NCBI GenBank assembly: GCA_017390475.1
Contig: JAFPBO010000004.1
Location: 46,582 to 110,581 of the forward strand
Reading direction: 5' to 3'
Source: Loktanella sp.
GTDB lineage: Bacteria > Pseudomonadota > Alphaproteobacteria > Rhodobacterales > Rhodobacteraceae
Length of the DNA stretch: 64,000 nt
The first letter of the stretch is position 1. Each line of letters opens with the position of its first letter. A model generated the notes under the pieces. That model worked only from the letters and a program-made list of their open reading frames with translations. It had not been told where the DNA came from and did no database searches. Below are positions 57,265 to 64,000 of the stretch, piece by piece. Both the position numbers and the translations under genes were made by a program.

Positions 57265-57345
57265 ACTCTTCTTTTGACGGCCGCATAAATCGGTGCGCTT
57301 TTTGACATTGTTAAAACTTTGGTAGATCAACGGGCTACAGGAAGA
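57265..57345 (+). promoter_or_regulatory. CRISPR leader
   Basis: The 81 bp between cas2 and the first repeat are AT-richer than the flanks (ATTGTTAAAACTTTGG). ATCAA-CGGG-CTA at 57326-57337 resembles an IHF site, which directs leader-proximal integration in I-E systems. Repeat decay at the far end confirms this as the leader side. Confidence 0.75.
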
Positions 57346-60120
57346 CTGTTCCCCGCACACGCGGGGATGAACCGACTTGGCTGACCTATTTTATAGAGAG
57401 CCGAGACTGTTCCCCGCACACGCGGGGATGAACCGCGCTGTGTCGGCATCTCCGTAAACCGCGAAGTCTGTTCCCCGCACACGCGGGGATGAACCGGCTT
57501 CGCGCGTGTTGATCACCTCGGCCTCGCCCTGTTCCCCGCACACGCGGGGATGAACCGACCGGATGCGATTGGCCAGTTCGACTCGGGCACTGTTCCCCGC
57601 ACACGCGGGGATGAACCGAGACAAGACCGAAGGAAAGGCGAAAGGACGAACTGTTCCCCGCACACGCGGGGATGAACCGAGTTGGCACCGGTCATGGTCA
57701 TGAAGGAACGACTGTTCCCCGCACACGCGGGGATGAACCGGCGGGACGTGGGATTTACTTGATCGATCAGGTCTGTTCCCCGCACACGCGGGGATGAACC
57801 GTCCGCCTTTGGGGGAGATGTCGGAAAGCGGCCCTGTTCCCCGCACACGCGGGGATGAACCGCATTGCGTCTTCGGGGTTGCAGGTTTCGGCATCTGTTC
57901 CCCGCACACGCGGGGATGAACCGCGGATCCCCACAGCTTTGCACTGCTCTGCGGTCTGTTCCCCGCACACGCGGGGATGAACCGGGTTTGCTCTTGCCGC
58001 AGTCATTGAAGACTGTCTGTTCCCTGCACACGCGGGGATGAACCGCAGTTTGGACCCCAGCCCCATTGATCCTCGGCCCTGTTCCCCGCACACGCGGGGA
58101 TGAACCGCAACGCCACAGCATTGCAGCCCGCGAACGCCACTGTTCCCCGCACACGCGGGGATGAACCGGTTTCCTGATGCCGCTGTGAAAGTCAGCGTGA
58201 CTGTTCCCCGCACACGCGGGGATGAACCGTTGGGGGAATGCCTACCGTTCGCGCCGCAGCGCTGTTCCCCGCACACGCGGGGATGAACCGCTGATAGTTG
58301 CTGCGGAGCGCGCCAAGTTCAACTGTTCCCCGCACACGCGGGGATGAACCGATTTGTCCATTTTATTGATTGACTATGGAAGACTGTTCCCCGCACACGC
58401 GGGGATGAACCGACCATACCAGTCTTGCATTTTCGAGCCGCAAACTGTTCCCCGCACACGCGGGGATGAACCGCATTGGCAATGACCGGCGTGAACTGAT
58501 CAATGCTGTTCCCCGCACACGCGGGGATGAACCGCGATCTAACAATGATCGCATCGAGGTTCACTGCTGTTCCCCGCACACGCGGGGATGAACCGATTAC
58601 TGATCGCTTGACCCGCGCGGCTAATCGCTGTTCCCCGCACACGCGGGGATGAACCGGTGAGGATCAACGCCCTGAGAACATCGCCGTGCTGTTCCCCGCA
58701 CACGCGGGGATGAACCGACTGCGCCAGCGCAACACATTCCTGCGGCTAGCTGTTCCCCGCACACGCGGGGATGAACCGAAATGGGGAACGCTTTCGACCG
58801 GTTCAATTTCCTGTTCCCCGCACACGCGGGGATGAACCGTGAAAGAGGAAGTCGCCGCCGGTTATACCGGCCTGTTCCCCGCACACGCGGGGATGAACCG
58901 AATTTCAGTAAGGAAACCACCCGCTTCACCAGCTGTTCCCCGCACACGCGGGGATGAACCGGTCGATGCGCGGCTGAAGCAATCGCGGAGGGCCTGTTCC
59001 CCGCACACGCGGGGATGAACCGCCGGGACAGCCATGACCCTGCGTGATGGCGAACTGTTCCCCGCACACGCGGGGATGAACCGGTTGACGTCATCAAGAT
59101 ACCTGATCTGATGCACTGTTCCCCGCACACGCGGGGATGAACCGGTGAATGAAGCCGGGACAGCCATGACCCTGCGCTGTTCCCCGCACACGCGGGGATG
59201 AACCGTTTTCCCAGCCCCCAACCATCTCCGCGACATGCTGTTCCCCGCACACGCGGGGATGAACCGAATGTCGTCGGGGGAGATGATGATTGCGTTGGCT
59301 GTTCCCCGCACACGCGGGGATGAACCGGATTGCGGAAATGACTGATCGCCCGTTGACCTCTGTTCCCCGCACACGCGGGGATGAACCGTTTCCTGCGTCT
59401 CGCCAGTAGTAACATTCGTACTGTTCCCCGCACACGCGGGGATGAACCGATGCTTGGGGTGAGCCAAAAGCGCGAAGCGTTCTGTTCCCCGCACACGCGG
59501 GGATGAACCGTCACCATCGGGGTACTCGCGACGATGGTCGGCCTGTTCCCCGCACACGCGGGGATGAACCGCCCGCGATCACAACTGAATAGCTGGTTGG
59601 GCCCTGTTCCCCGCACACGCGGGGATGAACCGGCTTTGTCGGGTTCGCCGGCTGGGCAGACGAACTGTTCCCCGCACACGCGGGGATGAACCGCAACGGC
59701 CGCAATGAGTGGAGGCACATTCTCACTGTTCCCCGCACACGCGGGGATGAACCGCTGAAGCCGCGCTGAAGGAAGCACAAAAGGGCCTGTTCCCCGCACA
59801 CGCGGGGATGAACCGTCACCGCCCTTTGCAAAGCCTGTCACGGCTGGCTGTTCCCCGCACACGCGGGGATGAACCGTCGATAGACCAGTCACCCTCGCAG
59901 ACGATATCCTGTTCCTCGCACATGCGGGGATGAACCGGGGTCGGGGGAAGGGGAAAGGCTGGAATTGCCCTGTTCCCCGCACACGCGGGGATGAACCGAG
60001 CTGGCCGAAAGCGGCGTCCTCGATGCCGAGCTGTTCTCCGCACACGCGGAGATGAACCGAACGCTCTAGCGGCCACCAATGCCGCCGCCAGCTGTTCCGT
60101 CACCCGCGGGGATGAACCCG
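57346..60120 (+). CRISPR. Type I-E CRISPR array, 46 repeats and 45 spacers
   Basis: The 29-nt repeat starts CTGTTCCCCGCACACGCGGG and ends GATGAACCG. It recurs every 61 bp from 57346; all spacers are 32 nt except spacer 12 (33 nt, 58046-58078). The stem CCCCGC/GCGGGG (loop ACAC) is the Cas6e substrate. Variants: repeat 12 (one C to T), 43 (two C to T), 45 (paired C-to-T and G-to-A that keep the stem) and 46 (several changes), so the decayed end is leader-distal. Spacers 28 and 30 share a 22-nt block. The array is large and adaptation genes are intact, implying an active history. Confidence 0.98.
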
Positions 60121-60172
60121 TCGGTATCACGACCATCGGCGGCGGAGCACAAATTTGACCATTTGGTAAAGG

Positions 60173-60188
60173 TATGACCGCGGTCATA
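60173..60188. repeat. Perfect 16-bp palindrome just after the CRISPR array
   Basis: TATGACCGCGGTCATA lies 52 bp beyond the last repeat. It is flanked by an 8-bp inverted repeat, TTTGGTAA (60162-60169) and TTACCAAA (60213-60220). It could be an operator or a stem at the array end. Confidence 0.65.
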
Positions 60189-60484
60189 AAAGTGTTTGAA
60201 CCGACCGGCAGATTACCAAAAGCAGCGCATCGTGTTTACCGGAGCAACCAGCGTTCACTATTCAGCTCGGCAATATGCGGCCGGATCTCCGGCAACGTAG
60301 TCATCTCCATCTGCCGCGTGTCGCCTCAAAATCTAGTTGCAGGACGATTGTTCAGGATTTTGGCGCCAGCCATACCATACCGACTGGGAGCAACTACCCC
60401 ATATCGCTGATATGAAATCGCTGTTTCTGCGAAATTGCAGAAAAGCCCCTTAAGCGACGTTAATGGCTTATGGATTTTCTTTCA

Positions 60485-60673
60485 TTAGTTGATGGAATGC
60501 GATCGAAGTGCTCTTTGCCGTAAAATTTCAGCCAGTGAGCTTGCACTCCTTGACAACTCGCCGTCATCGGCTCCAGCAGAAACCGCTAGTTGCCACAGTG
60601 CATCCATTGCCTGCGCAAAATTTTCGTTCGCCGCATTTGCGCGAACTCTGTCGTCGTCTGATCTGTTGCTCAC
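60485..60673 (-). CDS. Small helical hypothetical protein
   Basis: A 62-residue frame (MSNRSDDDRVRANAANENFAQAM..., ending QRALRSHSIN) that looks protein-like: amphipathic helices, balanced charge, few rare residues. No domain recognised. Two palindromes lie 27-55 bp upstream of its start (60700-60728), as for a regulated gene. No gene neighbours it on the same strand. Could be a phage or plasmid accessory protein. Confidence 0.45.
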   Translation of the reverse strand: MSNRSDDDRVRANAANENFAQAMDALWQLAVSAGADDGELSRSASSLAEILRQRALRSHSIN

Positions 60674-60699
60674 TGTGACACTCTTCTCCGGGCCTAGCT

Positions 60700-60728
60700 C
60701 GAATTATTCGAACTTATTGTATACAATA
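60700..60728. promoter_or_regulatory. Tandem operators: CGAATTATTCG and TATTGTATACAATA
   Basis: An 11-bp palindrome (60700-60710) and a perfect 14-bp palindrome (60715-60728) are separated by 4 bp. The inner TTGTATACAA fits the TNGT-N-ACNA pattern of FadR-type GntR regulators. Both are upstream of the small minus-strand gene. No GntR gene is in the window. Confidence 0.6.
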
Positions 60729-61784
60729 GCGCATTACTTTCCACTTTTTCACATGCAATAAAGTTAGTTTGTGAACACAATGCGAGCATCAATGCCTCGA
60801 TCACATGATTGTGAAGAGCTGCTTGCTTTTACCAAGCTTCAGAAACGCGTCGCTCAGTGGAATTAAGAGGACTTGTAGAAATGCTCGTGGCGCATCTCAG
60901 AAATGGTCAGACCCTCATGTCTTTGATCCTCACCATCGGGGTGGACATGCGCGACATGCCCTGGAGCCATCTCTGGCGCGCTCGACGCCAGGCCCAAAAT
61001 TTTAACCAGACGAGTCCGTCACTGACCCACACAACGTCACTGGAAAACCCTGATTGATTTTTATACTCCTGTTTGGCTGATCCGATCCCAGTTTTTAGGA
61101 CCGTGTGGAGACGGCAGTTGACCCGCTATTTTTGGGCTGAAGGAAATGGGGCCTGCTGAGGGTTGATGGGCCGGGCCTTGTCCGACGCAGCTCCTCCCGC
61201 CCGCTCAACATGGCTGATGCACATCAGGCCATCTCGACAAAATAGCCGCATCGCCCGTCATCGTCGCCGGAGGTATTGATTTTGATCCCGCTTGGCGTGC
61301 CGACCAAATCAAATACTTGCCGCGACAAGAAATCAGATCTTCAATGGCACCATATGTCCGTGATTTTTAGCCGGTTTCACTGGCCAGCGCTGGACCGTCG
61401 GACGCGGCATACTTCACTGCAAAAGAATTTACATGACGGCGCAGATTTGGTCTTGATTTGGTTTGCCGCGAACTGAACAGCCTATGCGGGTCCAATCGCA
61501 ATTGATCTGCTGCCAGACTTGCGGAGGTGCCAGCCTATCCCTTTGGGTCGCAAGATTGGCTCCAAACACGTCCGCTTCTGGATAACCCGAAAACGCCGGT
61601 ATGGGCCTAGCCGCTTAGGTCCTGAGGGGACTCCAAAAAACTTACCGATCCGTCCTAGATAAAAACTATTGGGTCGTCGGAAATACAATATAGATACCAA
61701 CGTATTTTTAGGTAGGACCAAACCACGCTTATCCCGCGTATGCCATTCGTCAAGCATGGTAATCATCCAGTATCGTCTCAGATG

Positions 61785-61830
61785 TTATCCACAAAAAAAG
61801 TGACAAGAGATTCCAGATCACAAAAAAAGT
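61785..61830 (+). other. DnaA box and direct repeat, candidate origin component
   Basis: TTATCCACA (61785-61793) is a perfect consensus DnaA box. The 12-mer CACAAAAAAAGT occurs at 61790-61801 and 61819-61830 in the same orientation. The region to 61960 is AT-rich. One DnaA box is not enough to define an origin. Confidence 0.4.
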
Positions 61831-61911
61831 AGCTTGTTTATCTGAGCATCGCACAACATGTAATGCCAATAAAGAAATTGGGTGGATATCATGTCGTAAT
61901 GAAGAATAGCT

Positions 61912-61935
61912 ATAAAATAGTAATTACTATTTTAT
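61912..61935. repeat. Perfect 24-bp AT-rich palindrome upstream of mobC
   Basis: The half-site ATAAAATAGTAA (61912-61923) is followed by its exact reverse complement to 61935, without a spacer. It lies 52 bp before the MobC-like gene. It may be the operator of the mob operon or part of an origin of transfer. Confidence 0.75.
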
Positions 61936-61986
61936 TTCCAATCTTAATGTTGATTTCGATATCCACTATGAAGTTGGTGAACGACT

Positions 61987-62301
61987 ATGAGCACAAACAA
62001 AACGCAGTTCAAAGTGAACCTGACCGCCGATGAACGGTCGCAGATCGAAGCTGCTAAAAAGGCTGCGGGATATAAATCACTTTCTGCTTATATGCGGGAC
62101 AGCGCGCTCAGGAAAGAGAGTGTCGACTTGCTTTCTATCGCATGTGAAATCGGGCGGCTCGGGCAGATCGTGAACGACATCATGCTGAAACGTGACCCTG
62201 CATCTGGCGATGATCTGCTGCACGGCGACGACGCGAAGAAGGCCGCACGCAGGATCATCAAAGCTTGTGATGCTGTTTCAGATGCTTTGCGGTGGAGGTA
62301 A
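61987..62301 (+). CDS. MobC-like relaxosome accessory protein
   Basis: A 104-residue protein with an N-terminal ribbon-helix-helix (QFKVNLTADERSQIEAAKKAAGYKSLSAYMRDSAL) and a helical C-terminus (IACEIGRLGQIVNDIML). MobC proteins bind next to oriT and help the relaxase melt DNA. It is 3 bp ahead of the relaxase gene. A 24-bp palindrome in its promoter may be its own binding site. Confidence 0.8.
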   Translation: MSTNKTQFKVNLTADERSQIEAAKKAAGYKSLSAYMRDSALRKESVDLLSIACEIGRLGQIVNDIMLKRDPASGDDLLHGDDAKKAARRIIKACDAVSDALRWR

Positions 62302-62304
62302 CCG

Positions 62305-63789
62305 ATGCGACCGCACGCCCGTTTTTATTCCAAACCAGCGATTATCATAAAATACCTCAACAAGCCCGACGCCTTTCCAATAGGCGGGACGGTGCCCTTT
62401 TTCAGCTATTCGGATCTGGTGAAACGGTTCAAAGCATTTGGCACGACTGCGGCGGATAAATGTTTCATGCATGTGACCATTTCTTTGCCCAAGGGGATGG
62501 CCGCGACCGGCAGGCTCTGGCGGCGGATCGTCAAGACCATCCTTGCAGAATATGGTTTCAATCCAGACGCGACCCCGTGGTTCGCGGCGCGCCATACAGA
62601 CGGAAGCTGCGATCACATTCATGTTGTCATTTCTTTGCGGGATTTCGTCGGGCGGCGACAGACTATTTGGTTGGATAGAAGAAAGACCGACCAGATCCAT
62701 CAGCATCTTTGCACTATGCTGGGTTTGCCTGTGCCGGATTATTTCGACCCCAAGGCTGCGCCGTGTCTGAAGCCGACAACACCAGCGCGGAACTTGAAGC
62801 ATACAGACCAACACCAACTGTTTCAGGATCTACAGACCATCTTTCTCCATAAGCAGCCCGAGACGATCGACGGCATGGGCGCCTGTCTGCAGCTGCAGCC
62901 AGGACGCTTCCAAATTGCCGAGGCCGTGAACGGAATGGGGACGCCGTCTCTGAAGTATTTCAACGGCCGAGATGAATTCTTCGGCGGCGTGATCGGCCTT
63001 GCGTGGCAGCCACGATTTGTAGCTTTGCGGCTCGCGTTTTGCCGAGTCCTGCGGCGCGCCCGCTACGGTCTGCAGTTAAGCAAACTCATCGATATTTTTC
63101 GCAAACCAGAAATGGAGAAACACCTTGAACGAACAATCACCGCTTCCCGAAATGCTCGAACTGCCACCATCAGATCAGATCCTCTTCAGGCAATTATTGG
63201 AAACCAAGGACAAGGTGCTGGGCCTCTACCCCCTGCTGGATCTGCTCGCGATACCGGACGATCAAAAGGAAACCTTGGGGGAACGGTTGGCCGAACTGCT
63301 GACCGACCTGACGAAAACATTGCAGACCTTTCAGGCGCAATTTCAGGAACTGACCGCAGCGATCCGCGACCAAATGTCTGTAACCGAAGCTGCGGCGAAA
63401 ACGGCCCAAGCGCAAACGGACGCATTGGAAGAAAAGCTAGACCTCATCTTAACGGTGCTGAACGTCCCTATCGATTGACGCTTGGTGAACTGCTGGTCCG
63501 GGTCCGTGGTATCGCAAAGCGGGGTAGGGCAGGTTGGCAAGCCATTGTCCGGCCCGGCAGTAAAGATATAGCCGTCATCTTCAGCGACAAAAGTGCGGTG
63601 GTCGTTTCTGCTGGTGATTTGCAAATCGAAGCTGAAGGCAAGGATGGACGGGCGTTCTCGGACAAATATCGTATGGCTTGGGCCGCATATGAGATTGACG
63701 ATAGAGGCCAACCTGATGGGGATTGGGACGCAAATCAGATTGACGATCACAGACAACTTGATGGAGATTGGGACGGGCCGAGTATGTAG
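62305..63789 (+). CDS. Relaxase/mobilization nuclease
   Basis: A 494-residue relaxase-like protein. The metal motif H97-x-D99-x4-H104-x-H106 (HTDGSCDHIHVV) follows the strand CFMHVTISLPKG; Tyr8 or Tyr17 near the N-terminus could be catalytic. Residues ~110-270 are helical. Residues ~274-391 are low complexity (Arg/Gly/Ser), where another gene overlaps in the +1 frame. The C-terminus is again ordered (LTLGELLVRVRG...) and closes with two 15-residue repeats (EIDDRGQPDGDWDA). It would nick oriT to start plasmid or element transfer. Confidence 0.78.
   Translation: MRPHARFYSKPAIIIKYLNKPDAFPIGGTVPFFSYSDLVKRFKAFGTTAADKCFMHVTISLPKGMAATGRLWRRIVKTILAEYGFNPDATPWFAARHTDGSCDHIHVVISLRDFVGRRQTIWLDRRKTDQIHQHLCTMLGLPVPDYFDPKAAPCLKPTTPARNLKHTDQHQLFQDLQTIFLHKQPETIDGMGACLQLQPGRFQIAEAVNGMGTPSLKYFNGRDEFFGGVIGLAWQPRFVALRLAFCRVLRRARYGLQLSKLIDIFRKPEMEKHLERTITASRNARTATIRSDPLQAIIGNQGQGAGPLPPAGSARDTGRSKGNLGGTVGRTADRPDENIADLSGAISGTDRSDPRPNVCNRSCGENGPSANGRIGRKARPHLNGAERPYRLTLGELLVRVRGIAKRGRAGWQAIVRPGSKDIAVIFSDKSAVVVSAGDLQIEAEGKDGRAFSDKYRMAWAAYEIDDRGQPDGDWDANQIDDHRQLDGDWDGPSM
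63125..63478 (+). CDS. Nested mobilization-associated coiled-coil protein inside the relaxase gene
   Basis: A 117-residue frame (+1 relative to the relaxase) starting at TTG 63125, with a GGAG site 7 bp upstream. It looks like a real protein: LPEMLELPPSDQILFRQLLETK, then a long heptad-rich helix (LAELLTDLTKTLQTFQ, LEEKLDLILTVLNVP). The overlapping relaxase segment is low complexity, suggesting that this frame is the constrained one. Plasmid mob loci often hold nested accessory genes (mobB within mobA of RSF1010). Exact role unknown. Confidence 0.7.
   Translation: MNEQSPLPEMLELPPSDQILFRQLLETKDKVLGLYPLLDLLAIPDDQKETLGERLAELLTDLTKTLQTFQAQFQELTAAIRDQMSVTEAAAKTAQAQTDALEEKLDLILTVLNVPID
63691..63780 (+). 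repeat. 45-bp tandem duplication at the 3' end of the relaxase gene
   Basis: Two in-frame 45-bp units start at 63691 and 63736, encoding EIDDRGQPDGDWDAN and QIDDHRQLDGDWDGP. The divergence between copies is modest. The repeat makes an acidic tail. Confidence 0.75.
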
Positions 63790-64000
63790 GCGAGTGCCCT
63801 CGGTTCGAGGTTGAACAGCTATAAAATTAGCAGAGTTATCTTTGCACAGAAAACCCTGCTAACCGCAATAATTCATGATCGCCCTGTTTTGGCACTTGAT
63901 GAGTTGTTGGCAGCCTCTCTTGTTTCAGTAGCGCACGGCTGATCTGCGCCCTGATTTTGCATCAGACGTTGTTGGTGATCGGGTGCTGTGTGGGTTGGGA

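Larger units (their letters stand above)
60121..61986. other. Mostly non-coding, palindrome-rich stretch between array and mob genes
   Basis: Apart from the possible small gene at 60485-60673 (-), I see no convincing coding region in 1.87 kb. Short frames include a 24-codon one at 60792-60866 (MPRSHDCEELLAFTKLQKRV...) and a 94-residue minus-strand frame at 61482-61766, both without recognisable domains. Base composition is more AT-rich than the chromosome to the left, increasing toward 61.7-62.0 kb. Palindromes and a DnaA box are listed separately. It may be remnant mobile-element DNA. Confidence 0.55.

Noticed and set aside
57386-60187. Several long minus-strand open frames (up to 474 residues) full of VHPRVCGEQ, SSPRVRGT and RFIPACAGN
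   Set aside because: They are translations of the 29-nt CRISPR repeats in the three frames, with a 61-bp period. They have no start sites and are a known annotation artefact.
61482-61766. 94-residue minus-strand frame
   Set aside because: Basic composition and no domain or good ribosome site; noted in the gap description but not called as a gene.

Overview
The window looks like a chromosomal segment of a marine-type alphaproteobacterium of the Rhodobacteraceae (Roseobacter-like). The gene content supports this: a SAM-II riboswitch ahead of metZ, zinc-independent FolE2, CarD, GapR (DUF2312), an NDUFA12-type complex I subunit, a BigR/SqrR-type sulfur operon and a FliM/FliN-like stand-alone protein. 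Codon use is G+C-rich until about 48.7 kb. The identification rests on gene content read by eye, not on a database search.

Region 1 (1-41.7 kb) is dense, mostly housekeeping chromosome. It runs: ATP-dependent DNA ligase and its partner nuclease; lipase-like hydrolase; SUV3-like helicase, S4 RNA-binding protein, ferredoxin and CarD; purD; xseA; an AlkB-type hydroxylase; a solitary NuoE-NuoF fusion; ftsY; a DMT transporter and YciB; riboswitch-controlled metZ; folE2; clpP and clpX; NDUFA12, DUF2155 and aat; accB-accC. Then comes a signalling cluster (XRE regulator with a DHp-like segment, single-domain response regulator, small membrane protein, SLC5-transporter/histidine-kinase fusion), followed by a persulfide-detoxification operon with its ArsR-family sensor, an acyl-CoA dehydrogenase/phosphotransferase pair, gapR and an iron-type ABC permease.

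Region 2 (41.7-47.9 kb) starts at a tRNA-Thr gene. It carries stress loci: arsR-ACR3 (arsenite export), hchA/tetR/quinone-reductase-like (electrophile defence) and a BCCT osmolyte transporter.

Region 3 (47.9-64 kb) is accessory. A decayed, partly AT-rich stretch leads into a complete type I-E CRISPR-Cas operon (cas3, cse1, cse2, cas7, cas5, cas6, cas1, cas2), then an array of 46 repeats and 45 spacers on the same strand. Beyond it is about 1.9 kb of mostly non-coding DNA rich in palindromes, then a mobilization module: a MobC-like accessory protein, a relaxase, and a well-formed gene nested out of frame inside the relaxase. This end looks like an integrated mobilizable element or plasmid-derived segment.

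The most unusual items are the XRE regulator that carries a histidine-kinase-like dimerization/phosphoacceptor segment beside its own two-component genes, the overprinted gene inside the relaxase, the perfect 24-bp palindrome with a nearby DnaA box ahead of mobC, and two spacers cut from overlapping parts of one target.
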